Assembly (NCBI GenBank): GCA_963712825.1
Contig: CAVQJP010000023.1
Location: 186,001-250,000, forward strand
Source: AP-15 sp963712825
GTDB lineage: Bacteria > Pseudomonadota > Alphaproteobacteria > ATCC43930 > CGMCC-115725
DNA: 64,000 bases
Direction of reading: 5' to 3'
Positions 1 through 8,536 of the stretch are shown here, piece by piece. Position 1 is the stretch's first letter. Each line of letters opens with the position of its first letter. The translations under genes were made by a program, and so were the position numbers. The notes under the pieces are model-generated. The model did not search any database. It was not told where the DNA came from and was given only the letters and a program-made list of their open reading frames with translations.

Positions 1-569
1 GCGTCGCCGACCTCGCCGAGCCCGCCGCCGCCGACAGCCTCGTCAAAGCGGCCGAGACGGCGATGGGGCGTGTCGACATCCTGGTCAACAACGCCGGTTT
101 CGCCCGCGACGGGCTGGTGCTGCGGATGAAGGACGAAGACTGGCAGGCGGTGCTCGATGTCGACCTGACCGCGGCCTTTCGCCTGACCCGTGCCGTGTTG
201 CGCGGCATGGTGCGGCGGCGCCACGGCCGAGTCGTCGGCGTGACCTCGGTCGTCGCCGTGACCGGCAATCCCGGCCAGGCCAATTACGCCGCGGCCAAGG
301 CGGCGATGATCGGCATGTCGAAATCGGTCGCGGCCGAGGTCGCCAGCCGCGGCGTCACGGTCAATTGCGTGGCGCCGGGTTTTGTCGAGACCGCGATGAC
401 CGCCAAATTATCGGCGGAGCAGCGCGCCCGGCTCGGTGCGGCGATTCCCTGCGGACGGTTTGGCGTCCCGGCCGACGTCGCCGCCGCGATCGTCTATCTG
501 GCGAGCGCCGAGGCCGCCTACGTCACCGGACAAATCTTGCACGTCAACGGCGGCATGGCCATGGTATAG
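1..569 (+). CDS. fabG: 3-oxoacyl-ACP reductase FabG, 5' end outside window
   Basis: NADPH-dependent reduction of 3-oxoacyl-ACP in fatty acid elongation, in the cytoplasm. The reading frame is open from base 3, so the N-terminal Rossmann motif lies before the window; what remains is about 188 residues. Visible short-chain dehydrogenase landmarks are the NNAG stretch (coded near 84-97), the catalytic Ser in VTSV, and the Tyr-x-x-x-Lys pair in NYAAAKAAM. The C-terminus (VTGQILHVNGGMAMV) is the usual FabG ending. It is followed by acpP and fabF in the order normal for alphaproteobacteria, which supports FabG over a generic SDR. Confidence 0.93.
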   Translation, partial: VADLAEPAAADSLVKAAETAMGRVDILVNNAGFARDGLVLRMKDEDWQAVLDVDLTAAFRLTRAVLRGMVRRRHGRVVGVTSVVAVTGNPGQANYAAAKAAMIGMSKSVAAEVASRGVTVNCVAPGFVETAMTAKLSAEQRARLGAAIPCGRFGVPADVAAAIVYLASAEAAYVTGQILHVNGGMAMV

Positions 570-734
570 GGCCGCGCCCGGCACACCGATCAGCGCAATT
601 GGCACCGCTGGAGAAATCATGGTATGTGACCGGCGCCTTGATCGCGGCCCCCGACGACGACAGGATGACGGCGGATGGCGCCCGGCTTTGTGTGTCGAAC
701 CCAATTTCACGCCAGCCACTGAGGGGAACAACGA

Positions 735-968
735 ATGAGCGATGTCGCCGAGCGGGTCAGAAAGATCGTCGTCGAGCATTTGGGCGTCGACGAGTCGAAG
801 GTGACCGAGAACGCCAGCTTCATCGACGATCTCGGCGCCGACAGTCTCGACACGGTCGAGCTGGTGATGGCCTTTGAAGAAGAGTTCGGCTGCGAAATCC
901 CGGACGACGCCGCCGAAAAGATCGTGACCGTCAAGGATGCGGTCAGCTTTATCGAGTCGCACAGCTGA
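735..968 (+). CDS. acpP: acyl carrier protein AcpP
   Basis: Small acidic carrier (77 residues) that holds growing acyl chains on a 4'-phosphopantetheine arm. The attachment site is Ser37 in the motif GADSLDTVEL. Length, acidity and helix pattern match housekeeping AcpP. A GAGGGGAA ribosome-binding stretch lies about 5-6 bases before the ATG. It sits 165 bp after fabG and 91 bp before fabF, the standard order, so it is the fatty-acid-synthesis ACP rather than a polyketide carrier. Confidence 0.97.
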   Translation: MSDVAERVRKIVVEHLGVDESKVTENASFIDDLGADSLDTVELVMAFEEEFGCEIPDDAAEKIVTVKDAVSFIESHS

Positions 969-1059
969 GGCCCGCCGGCTCTGCCCGCCGCGACAGCGGA
1001 CCGGGCATCGGGTGCCGCGACGTTGACATGTTCCCGATGCGGTCGTTTGTGAGAATGCG

Positions 1060-2322
1060 ATGCGGCGCGTCGTCGTAACCGGCATGGGGCTGGTGACGCC
1101 CCTCGGCATCGGGCTCGAGCGCAACTGGCATCGTCTGCTTTCGGGTGCGTCCGGGGTCAGCGCGATCCAGTCGTTCGACGTCTCCGATCTGCCGGCGCGG
1201 ATCGCCGCACAGGTGCCGCGCGGCGACACCGGCTCGGGCCTCTTTAACGCCGACGACTGGGTCCCGCCCAAGGACCAGCGCAAGATGGACGGGTTTATCG
1301 TCTTTGCGCTCGCCGCCGCCGCCCAGGCCGTCGAGGACGCCGACTGGCTGCCGCAGGACGAGGAGGCGCGCGAGCGCACCGGCGTCATGATCGGCTCCGG
1401 CATCGGCGGGCTGTCCGGGATCACCGAGGGGGCGTTGACCCTGCACGAGCGCGGCCCGCGCCGGGTCTCGCCGTTCTTCATCCCGGCCAACCTGATCAAT
1501 CTCGCCTCCGGCCACGTCTCGATCCGCTATGGGTTCAGCGGACCCAACCACGCGGTCGTCACGGCCTGCTCCAGCGGCGCGCACGCGATCGGCGACGCGG
1601 CCCGGCTGATCATGCTCGACGACGCCGACGTCATGGTGTGCGGCGGCACCGAGGCGGCGATCTGCCGGCTGGGGATCGCCGGTTTTGCCGCGGCGCGGGC
1701 ATTGTCGACCGGCTTCAACGACGACCCGCCGCGCGCCTCGCGGCCATGGGACCAGGGCCGCGACGGCTTTGTGATGGGCGAGGGCGCCGGTATCCTCATC
1801 CTCGAAGAGATCGAGCACGCCCGCCGCCGCGGCGCCAAAATCTATGCCGAGATCATCGGCTACGGCATGTCGGGCGACGCCTATCACCTGACCGCGCCCG
1901 CCGAGGACGGCAACGGCGCCTTCCGCTCGATGCGCAACGCGCTGCGGCGCGCCGGCATCCCGCCCGAGGCGATCGACTACATCAACGCGCACGGCACCTC
2001 GACACCGCTCGGCGACGAGATCGAGCTCGGCGCCGTCAAGCGGCTGTTTGGGCGGCACGCCTACGAGCTGTCGATGTCGTCGACCAAATCGGCGATCGGC
2101 CATCTCTTGGGCGCGGCCGGCAGCGTCGAGGCCATCTTTTCGATCCTCGCCATCCGCGACGGCGCGGTGCCGCCGACCCTCAACCTCGACAACCCGTCGC
2201 CGTCCTGCGACATCGACCTCGTCCCGAAAGAAGCAAAACAGCGTCGGGTCAACTGCGTGCTGACCAACTCGTTCGGATTTGGCGGGACCAACGCCTCGCT
2301 GGTCTTTACCGGGCCGCCGTGA
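1060..2322 (+). CDS. fabF: 3-oxoacyl-ACP synthase II FabF
   Basis: Condensing enzyme that extends acyl-ACP with malonyl-ACP. The 420-residue protein is full length. The thiolase-fold triad is intact: Cys170 in VVTACSSGAHA, His311 in NAHGTSTPLGD and His348 in IGHLLGAAGSVEA. The glycine-rich C-terminal NSFGFGGTNA is also present. It lies between acpP and mltG in the conserved cluster. A second ATG-like start at 1054 is out of frame; the ATG at 1060 gives the family N-terminus MRRVVVTGMG. Confidence 0.97.
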   Translation: MRRVVVTGMGLVTPLGIGLERNWHRLLSGASGVSAIQSFDVSDLPARIAAQVPRGDTGSGLFNADDWVPPKDQRKMDGFIVFALAAAAQAVEDADWLPQDEEARERTGVMIGSGIGGLSGITEGALTLHERGPRRVSPFFIPANLINLASGHVSIRYGFSGPNHAVVTACSSGAHAIGDAARLIMLDDADVMVCGGTEAAICRLGIAGFAAARALSTGFNDDPPRASRPWDQGRDGFVMGEGAGILILEEIEHARRRGAKIYAEIIGYGMSGDAYHLTAPAEDGNGAFRSMRNALRRAGIPPEAIDYINAHGTSTPLGDEIELGAVKRLFGRHAYELSMSSTKSAIGHLLGAAGSVEAIFSILAIRDGAVPPTLNLDNPSPSCDIDLVPKEAKQRRVNCVLTNSFGFGGTNASLVFTGPP

Positions 2323-2361
2323 GCGGCTGACCCGCCGCCGCCGGTCCGGGGTTGGTGATCG

Positions 2362-3378
2362 ATGGGCGGCGCGCTTCGCCTTGTCGGCTGGGCATTGCTG
2401 GCGGTATCGGCGCTCCTCGCCGCCGCTGGCGGGACGGGGTGGCTGGTTTACCATGAGACCACCCGGCCAGGGCCGCTGACCCAAGCCCGAACCGTCGTCA
2501 TCCCGCCGCATACCGGCCTTGGCGGCGTCGCCGAGCTGCTGGCCAAAGACGGTGTAATCCGGCATCGCCTGCCGTTCGAGATCGCGGCAATAGTGTCGGG
2601 AAACGGTGCGGCGCTGCTTGCCGGCGAATACGAGTTTCCGGCCGGGACCAGCGCGCTCGAGGCGGGCGACATCGTTGCCAGCGGCAAAACCGTCAGGCAC
2701 AAACTGACGATCCCGGAAGGGCTGACGAGCGCCGAGATCGTGGCGTTGGTGCGTGCGGCGCCGGCGCTCGCCGGCAATGTCGGGCCGCCGCCCGCCGAAG
2801 GCGCGCTGATGCCCGACACCTACATCTACAGCTATGGCGAGACCCGGACCGCGCTGATCGGCCGCATGACGCGGGCGATGACGCGTGCGCTCGACGCCGC
2901 CTGGGCCAAGCGGCGGCCCGACCTGCCGCTCGCCAACCCCGGGCAGCTTCTGGTCCTCGCCTCAATGGTCGAGCGCGAAACGGGTCGCGCCGACGAGCGG
3001 GCGCGGGTTGCCGCGGTTTTTGTCAACCGTCTGCGCCTCGGCATGCGCCTCGAATCGGACCCGACCGTGATCTACGCGCTGAGCGAGAACGGCACCAAAA
3101 AGCTCGACCGGCCGCTGACCCGCGCCGACCTGCAGACCCCCTCGCCCTACAACACCTATCTGGAAAACGGGCTGCCGCCAGGCCCGATCGACAATCCGGG
3201 GATGGCGGCGTTGCGCGCCGCAGCACGGCCGGCGCCGACCGACGACCTCTACTTTGTCGCCGACCATACCGGCGGGCACGTCTTTGCCAAAACCCTCGCC
3301 GAGCACAACCGCAACGTCGCGCAATACCGCAAGAGCGCCCTCGTCGAGCCCGATCCGCCGGGCGCCGCCGCGCGCTAG
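2362..3378 (+). CDS. mltG: endolytic murein transglycosylase MltG
   Basis: Inner-membrane lytic transglycosylase (YceG/MltG family) that cleaves nascent glycan strands and so sets chain length. The 338 residues comprise one N-terminal membrane helix (about residues 8-30), a LysM-like segment, and the YceG catalytic domain with Glu204 in ASMVERETGR, equivalent to the E. coli catalytic Glu. The downstream family motif ESDPTVIYAL and the segment PSPYNTYLENGLPPGPI are present. It follows fabF by 39 bp and precedes yicC, as in many alphaproteobacteria. Confidence 0.95.
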   Translation: MGGALRLVGWALLAVSALLAAAGGTGWLVYHETTRPGPLTQARTVVIPPHTGLGGVAELLAKDGVIRHRLPFEIAAIVSGNGAALLAGEYEFPAGTSALEAGDIVASGKTVRHKLTIPEGLTSAEIVALVRAAPALAGNVGPPPAEGALMPDTYIYSYGETRTALIGRMTRAMTRALDAAWAKRRPDLPLANPGQLLVLASMVERETGRADERARVAAVFVNRLRLGMRLESDPTVIYALSENGTKKLDRPLTRADLQTPSPYNTYLENGLPPGPIDNPGMAALRAAARPAPTDDLYFVADHTGGHVFAKTLAEHNRNVAQYRKSALVEPDPPGAAAR

Positions 3379-3453
3379 GGACGTGGGCGGCGTTGTTGGC
3401 GCGGCATGTGGCGGCTATAACGCCGCGGTGGTGCAAGCAGGGAGCAAAGCGGC

Positions 3454-4341
3454 GTGGGCTTAGCCAGCATGACGGGGTTTGCAGCGGCGCAGGGCGAGGC
3501 GTTCGGGATTTCGTGGGTATGGGAGGTCAAGAGCGTCAACGGGCGCTCGCTCGACCTGCGGTTGCGCCTCGGCTCCGGTTTCGACACATTGGAGCAGGAA
3601 TTGCGCGAAGCCGTGAGCGGGCGATTCCGCCGCGGCAATATTTCCGCCAGCCTCGCCGTCACCCGCACCGCGTCGCCGGTATTGCGCGTGAACCGCGAGG
3701 TGCTGGCCCAGCTGGTGGCGCTGATCGACGAGCTGACCGGCGAGATCGAGGCGGCCCCGCCCCGGCTCGACGGTCTGTTGGCGTTGCGCGGCGTCGTCGA
3801 GACCGTCGAGGACGAGGATGACGACGAGGTGATCGAGGCGCGCCGCGCCGCCATCATGAGCAGCTGGACCGGCGTGCTCGACCTCTTGGCCGCGGCCCGC
3901 GCCGTGGAAGGTGCGCGCATCCACCAGCTCCTGCGGAGCCAGCTGGACGAGATGGCGGGTCTTGTCGCCGCCGCCGCGAACGGCGCCGCGGCGCAGCCCG
4001 CCGCGATCCGCGAGCGATTGCTCGCTGTATTGGCGACCCTGACCGGCCCCGGCGCCGCGGCGATGCCCGAGGAAAGGGTGGCTCAGGAAGTGGCGCTGCT
4101 TGCCGCCCGCGCCGACATCCGCGAGGAAATCGAGCGGTTGCGCGCGCATATCGAGCAGGCGGCCGACCTGCTCGACGAAGGCGAAGCGGTCGGCCGACGG
4201 CTCGACTTCCTGTGCCAGGAGCTGAACCGCGAGGCCAACACCCTGTGCTCGAAATCGGCCGACATCGAGCTGACCCGCACCGGGCTGGCGCTGAAGGCGG
4301 TGATCGAGCAGTTTCGCGAGCAGGTGCAGAACATCGAATGA
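3454..4341 (+). CDS. yicC: YicC family endoribonuclease-like protein
   Basis: 295 residues with the characteristic YicC N-terminus (SMTGFAAAQG) and the C-terminal DUF1732 block (EEIERLRAHIEQ, LDFLCQELNREANTLCSKS). E. coli YicC is reported as an RNase acting on small RNAs; the exact role here is inferred from family. The start is GTG at 3454. In related genomes this gene is normally followed on the same strand by gmk (guanylate kinase); here gmk is absent and the next gene converges from the other strand. Confidence 0.93.
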   Translation: MGLASMTGFAAAQGEAFGISWVWEVKSVNGRSLDLRLRLGSGFDTLEQELREAVSGRFRRGNISASLAVTRTASPVLRVNREVLAQLVALIDELTGEIEAAPPRLDGLLALRGVVETVEDEDDDEVIEARRAAIMSSWTGVLDLLAAARAVEGARIHQLLRSQLDEMAGLVAAAANGAAAQPAAIRERLLAVLATLTGPGAAAMPEERVAQEVALLAARADIREEIERLRAHIEQAADLLDEGEAVGRRLDFLCQELNREANTLCSKSADIELTRTGLALKAVIEQFREQVQNIE

Positions 4342-4342
4342 G

Positions 4343-4384
4343 CGTCACCCCGATCCCGTAGCGCGAGCCAAGTTAGGGGTGACG
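4343..4384. terminator. stem-loop between convergent genes
   Basis: A 9-bp perfect inverted repeat (CGTCACCCC at 4343-4351 and GGGGTGACG at 4376-4384) with a 24-base loop lies just after the yicC stop and before the end of the convergent kinase gene. It has no clear T-tract on either side. It could act as a bidirectional terminator, but that is inferred from position and symmetry only. Confidence 0.4.
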
Positions 4385-4428
4385 AGCTCTTCTGCCGGGG
4401 CGGGAACCGATAATGCGACCCGACCCGA

Positions 4429-5049
4429 TTATGCTCTGATCGCCCTGACGCTATTTTCGGTCGAAGGTTTCTGCTCGCGGCCGGCGCAGGCAGTTCGCCA
4501 AGCGTGGTACGCCGCGAGAATTATGGCTGTCACTGTCGCCAGATTGTTGTATTTTGTATTAACTACAATATCGAAATTCAGTGGGTCGGTCGGGTTCACA
4601 CCGTAGAGCGCGCGGTATCTCTTTTGCTCGCTGGCAAATCTCCGATCTATGCTGTTGCGCGCTTCTTCGACTGAGGTCGCGTCCTCGCTCTGCCGCCCCT
4701 CTTCCCTGAGATTATCAAAGATGCGCACCGCCGCCGTGCCGGGGTCGAGCACGAGGAACACCCTGAGCGAGTCCGGCATCCACCGCCACGCCATGCGCGA
4801 ATCGACGACAAGCTTGTCTTCGGTGCGGTAGATCTGATGCAGAAAGTCGTCTACTTTGAGATCGATATTCCGCTGCACTTCTGCCGAAATATTCATTGCC
4901 TCGATCGACTCGCCGCGTTCGGCCGCCAACTGCCTGAATAGGTCGCCTGAGGAAAAGTGACGAAATCCAAGCGCGGACGCGACTGCCCTTGCGGTCGACG
5001 ACTTGCCTGAGCCGGGCGATCCCGCGACGGTTATGATCTCCCTCTTCAT
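4429..5049 (-). CDS. cytidylate kinase-like P-loop protein (archaeal (d)CMP kinase type)
   Basis: 206 residues. The P-loop GSPGSGKS (residues 10-17) is followed by a segment very like archaeal-type (d)CMP kinase (FRHFSSGDLFRQLAAERG), where HxSxGDxFR is the nucleotide-monophosphate-binding region. The start at 5049 has a good site (GAGAGGA, 7 bases upstream); an upstream in-frame extension to 5118 is unlikely. The protein probably phosphorylates CMP/dCMP, although another NMP or a regulatory role is possible. It occupies the place where gmk normally follows yicC, on the opposite strand, and its DNA looks more A+T-rich than its neighbours, which hints at transfer. Confidence 0.75.
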   Translation of the reverse strand: MKREIITVAGSPGSGKSSTARAVASALGFRHFSSGDLFRQLAAERGESIEAMNISAEVQRNIDLKVDDFLHQIYRTEDKLVVDSRMAWRWMPDSLRVFLVLDPGTAAVRIFDNLREEGRQSEDATSVEEARNSIDRRFASEQKRYRALYGVNPTDPLNFDIVVNTKYNNLATVTAIILAAYHAWRTACAGREQKPSTENSVRAIRA

Positions 5050-5113
5050 TGACCGATCCTCTCGGATCGAACGCTTGGGGTCAATGCGGTTGACCCGCGG
5101 ATTGCAGCCGTCG

Positions 5114-5142
5114 CTCACGCGCCCCTCGGAGGGGCGCGTGAG
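5114..5142. repeat. 29-bp near-perfect palindrome, possible terminator
   Basis: Two perfectly complementary 14-base arms (5114-5127 and 5129-5142; sequence CTCACGCGCCCCTC and its complement) surround a single G. It lies between the 3' end of the phosphodiesterase-like gene (stop at 5166) and the start of the kinase gene, both on the minus strand. It would form a very stable hairpin. No T-tract follows, so factor-independent termination is uncertain; an RNA-stabilising hairpin or protein site is equally possible. Confidence 0.5.
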
Positions 5143-5165
5143 GATGGTTCGTCAGCGACAACCGG

Positions 5166-6935
5166 TCACCAACGCGACTTGCCGGTGTCGAGACCAAGGC
5201 CGGGCAGAACCTGGGTTCCCTCTTTCTGCACCGCGGTCAGCTTATCGGGATCGAGACCCAGCGCCGCGAGGATCGTCGGCGCGATCTGGTAGGTTTCGAC
5301 CGGGCTCGTCACCGTCGCGGGCGGCATCGACGGGTTGGCGACCAGCATTATAACGTTGACGTCGTCATGCGCGAAGCCGCCGTGCTCGGCAAGCTTCTTG
5401 CCGCTTCCGGAGTAGGTGACGCCGATATTCGGCGTGACGAGGATGTCCGGCGTGCGCGGGTCGCCATAGGGCGGCAGCCCGGGCGGGTTAAAGATCTGGT
5501 CGATCGCCGGCCCAGAGAAAATCTCGCCGATGCCGGCGATGTTGTTGGTCGCCGGCGACTGGCTTTCCAACATTGCGACCGCGTTGGCGGTTTGCGAAGA
5601 ATCCGACAGCCAGATCAGCGAGACGTCGTCCTCGGTCGGCCCGATCCCGTTGGGGTTTGCCGGGGATTCGGACGCCGGAAGCAGGTTTTGCAGGATCGTC
5701 GCCGGCGACGTCGTGATCGGGTCATTGGGCGAATTTGATATGCCCAGGTACCGGGCCGAGTCGATCGGGCTCTGGCCATGCTTGGCCGATATGACGATCA
5801 GGGTGGATTGGTAAAGACCGCGCGCTTTGAGCCCGGCGACCATCCTCCCGATCGAATTGTCGACAAACTGGATTTCGCCGAGCAGCGCCGAACTCGGCGT
5901 GCCGATGTTGTCCAGATACCCGCCGGTGACGCCGATCGACTTTTCGATCAGCTTCTGACCGACGCTGACCACTTGAAAGTTCATCCCGAAGATGTTCGGG
6001 ACCGGCCGCCGCGCCGTGCCGGCGTGGTTTCTGCCATTGATCTCGTTGAGGATCGCCTGGACCTTCAAGCTGTCGTAGCACTGAATGTTGGCAAAGCTGT
6101 CGGTCCACGCATTGCTGGCGGACACCGCCGTTTGGTCGGGCAACGGATTGCACTTCAAAATTTTGACTTGCGGCAGGCCGACCGGGATCGAGTTGATCTC
6201 CGGCGCATAGTAGTCGTCGACGTTGGTGCCCTTGCCGGGCCCCGAGACCGCCGAGTAGGCGGGATGCTTGTCCGACCACGCGGTATAGCCGCCGGCGTTG
6301 TGCACGACGCCAAAAATCGTGTTGGTGCGGACAAAATTCCAAGGATAGACGGGGGCGCAGCCATGCGCCGGATCGCGCTCGAGCCGGTTCGGGTCGATCG
6401 ACGCGATGCCGCCATCCAACCCGGCCGGGGCGCCCCCGTTCAGAAGCGTCTGGTTGACGTCAATTCCCTCATCGAATTCCGTTCTCGTCCCCGTCGGAGG
6501 CGCACTCGGCGTGCACAGGTCCGGCGCCCCGGCAACCCCGTTGCCGGTCGTCGCCGCGGGCGGATCGAGCGAGCGGTCGTAGGCGACATCGTAGAACGCA
6601 CCCACCGTGCGCGGCGAGCCCCCGGTCATCAGCGCCATCAGTCCGGGGAACGAATCGGACGGCTTGGAGGTCGAAGTGTCGGTGTAGTTCGTCCCGGTCT
6701 TGCCGAGTGCGGCGAGGTTGGGGCAATACGGGTTGCCGCCGTTGACCCCGGCCAATCCGCTCGCGCAATTCGCGAAGTCGACCGCGTGCATGCCGTCGAT
6801 GCTGATCAGCAGCACCCGCTTGATGCCGCCGCCCCCGCCGCCGGAGCCCCAATCGCCGTCGGCATGCGCCGACAGACCCGATGAGACCGCCAACAAGCCC
6901 GCACCCAAAACCGCGCTTCGCCATAATTTTGGCAT
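5166..6935 (-). CDS. secreted type I phosphodiesterase/nucleotide pyrophosphatase-like protein
   Basis: Alkaline-phosphatase-superfamily protein (about 589 residues). A signal peptide (MPKLWRSAVLGAGLLAVSSG ending in SAHA) is followed by a Gly-rich linker and then the core. Metal-site motifs are LLISIDGMHAVDF (first Asp), the nucleophile region SKPSDSFPG, SAKHGQSPID and AEHGGFAHDD (late His/Asp ligands). Together they match family PF01663-like enzymes that hydrolyse phosphodiester or pyrophosphate bonds in the periplasm. The substrate is unknown. ATG 6935 is chosen because it places the signal peptide at the very N-terminus and has GGAGCGG just upstream; ATG 6950 is an alternative. It is divergent from the GT87-like gene. 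Confidence 0.75.
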   Translation of the reverse strand: MPKLWRSAVLGAGLLAVSSGLSAHADGDWGSGGGGGGIKRVLLISIDGMHAVDFANCASGLAGVNGGNPYCPNLAALGKTGTNYTDTSTSKPSDSFPGLMALMTGGSPRTVGAFYDVAYDRSLDPPAATTGNGVAGAPDLCTPSAPPTGTRTEFDEGIDVNQTLLNGGAPAGLDGGIASIDPNRLERDPAHGCAPVYPWNFVRTNTIFGVVHNAGGYTAWSDKHPAYSAVSGPGKGTNVDDYYAPEINSIPVGLPQVKILKCNPLPDQTAVSASNAWTDSFANIQCYDSLKVQAILNEINGRNHAGTARRPVPNIFGMNFQVVSVGQKLIEKSIGVTGGYLDNIGTPSSALLGEIQFVDNSIGRMVAGLKARGLYQSTLIVISAKHGQSPIDSARYLGISNSPNDPITTSPATILQNLLPASESPANPNGIGPTEDDVSLIWLSDSSQTANAVAMLESQSPATNNIAGIGEIFSGPAIDQIFNPPGLPPYGDPRTPDILVTPNIGVTYSGSGKKLAEHGGFAHDDVNVIMLVANPSMPPATVTSPVETYQIAPTILAALGLDPDKLTAVQKEGTQVLPGLGLDTGKSRW

Positions 6936-7219
6936 TACCCGCTCCGTCATTGCCGATTGCACGGGCATGTTAGGGATGGCGCATGACAGAACCGCGACGG
7001 TTCGGTTGCCCCCGCGTGTCAGTTCCGATGGCGGCGCCGGCACGCGCCGGGCGGGTGGAGCCGGCTCGGCCTCTTTCTGGTAGGGCTCCGCTTTATTCTG
7101 TCGCCGGCGCTCGTTGACCCGTTCAATGTGCCCGCAGGCTTAGGCCCCTCGTCCCGGCACCATTCGGACGCGCCGCGACGAGATAAGCATAATGCGTCGA
7201 TGGCAACAGAACCGGCCCT

Positions 7220-8446
7220 ATGATCGACTCCCCGATCGGCGCACAGCGCCGCCGCCATCACCGAATTTATCTGGTGCTGAAGCTGCTTCTGGCCGTCATG
7301 CTGGTGTTGTTCGCAATTGTACAGGTATATTCGATAACAAAAGAGCTGGTCGGCAAAAACATCTGGTTTAACGACTTCTTCGGCATCTGGTCATTTGGCA
7401 AATTCACCGCCGTGGACCACGCCGCCAACATCTATGACGATTTTATGCTGACATCTTTCCAGATGGATCTTGGGGCAACGCCAACAGAACCGCTTCCCTT
7501 CGCGTACCCGCCATCGTTTCTTTTGTTGATCGCACCACTTCGGTTCATGTCGTATTATCTGGCGTATCCGGTTTGGGTTGCACTGTCAGGTGCGGCGTAC
7601 ATTGCCGCATCCCTGTATCGGCAAGGGCAGCCCAGCCGCTATCGCGCTTTCCTGATAATATTGGCGCCGGCGACGATTGTCGGAGTGACGACCGGTCAGA
7701 CTGGTTTGCTCTCCTCGGCGCTGATCGTCGGTGGATTTCGGCTGGCCAACAGCAGGCCTGTGCTGAGCGGCGTCGTGCTTGGATTGGCGTCATTCAAGCC
7801 GCAGTTTGGATTGCTGGTTCCGATTGCTCTGATCTCGGCCGGACAATGGCGAACCCTGGTTGCCGCGGGCGTGACTGTTGTCGTCCTCGTCCTGCTGAGC
7901 AGCGTTGCCTTCGGATGGTCAATTTGGCCGACATGGCTTGCGAAGCTTCCCGCCCACGCCGCGTGGGTCGCCGCCGTCCAGGATCGCTTTCAACCGACAA
8001 TATTGGCAAATCTGACATCTCTCGGGATCGACCGTGCCGTGGCATGGGCTGTTCAAGCGGGCGTCGCGGCTCTGGTCGCCAGCATGACCTGGGTTTGCTT
8101 CCGTCGCGGCGTCACCACCGGGGCCATGGCGGCGCTTTATGCCGGTACCTTTCTCACCACCCCGTACGCTTTTCCCTATGACACGCCGATGCTGACAAAC
8201 GCCGCCCTGGCCGCACCAAGTCCGCGATGTCAAGTCATCGGGATTTTGACCATAACCGAAACCGCTGCTCGTGTTTTAGTGCTGATGCTGCCTGTGATCG
8301 TCATGACAAGCTATCGGCTTTCGATGATAAGATGCTTCCCGATTATTGTATTATTTTGTTTCAATGTGTGGCGCGCCCTCGACAGTCGCGGCGGCAATCG
8401 AGCGACCCGGCCGGCGTCCGGCGAAAGAGCGGCGCCGGCTTCTTGA
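7220..8446 (+). CDS. GT87-family (DUF2029) polytopic glycosyltransferase-like protein
   Basis: 408-residue integral membrane protein with about ten hydrophobic helices, the first at residues 17-40. The loop after the first helix carries WFNDFFGIW and the AYPPSFLLLIAPL segment with FKPQFGLLVP further on, a pattern seen in GT87/DUF2029 polyprenyl-phosphate mannosyltransferase-like proteins. It likely transfers a sugar from a lipid carrier on the periplasmic face; donor and acceptor cannot be told. The coding sequence uses more A/T-ending codons than neighbours, suggesting acquisition. It sits in the three-gene block between yicC and rsmA. Confidence 0.7.
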   Translation: MIDSPIGAQRRRHHRIYLVLKLLLAVMLVLFAIVQVYSITKELVGKNIWFNDFFGIWSFGKFTAVDHAANIYDDFMLTSFQMDLGATPTEPLPFAYPPSFLLLIAPLRFMSYYLAYPVWVALSGAAYIAASLYRQGQPSRYRAFLIILAPATIVGVTTGQTGLLSSALIVGGFRLANSRPVLSGVVLGLASFKPQFGLLVPIALISAGQWRTLVAAGVTVVVLVLLSSVAFGWSIWPTWLAKLPAHAAWVAAVQDRFQPTILANLTSLGIDRAVAWAVQAGVAALVASMTWVCFRRGVTTGAMAALYAGTFLTTPYAFPYDTPMLTNAALAAPSPRCQVIGILTITETAARVLVLMLPVIVMTSYRLSMIRCFPIIVLFCFNVWRALDSRGGNRATRPASGERAAPAS

Positions 8447-8510
8447 TTTGTCATGGCCATGCGATTGCCGGCCGGGTGCCGAGGACACCTGATCTCGACC
8501 TGACAAATCA
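8444..8510. terminator. 10-bp inverted repeat between convergent genes
   Basis: TGATTTGTCA (8444-8453, overlapping the stop of the GT87-like gene) and its perfect complement TGACAAATCA (8501-8510) flank a 47-base spacer that is itself G+C-rich with small internal repeats. The position between the converging GT87-like gene and rsmA suits a bidirectional terminator, but the long loop makes this weak. Confidence 0.3.
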
Positions 8511-8536
8511 GGGAAAACGGGCGTCGGGCCGGCCGG

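Noticed and set aside
408..2700. Long minus-strand open frames opposite fabG, acpP and fabF
   Set aside because: The composition is that of antisense G+C-rich DNA with no domain pattern; the plus-strand genes are clear and intact.
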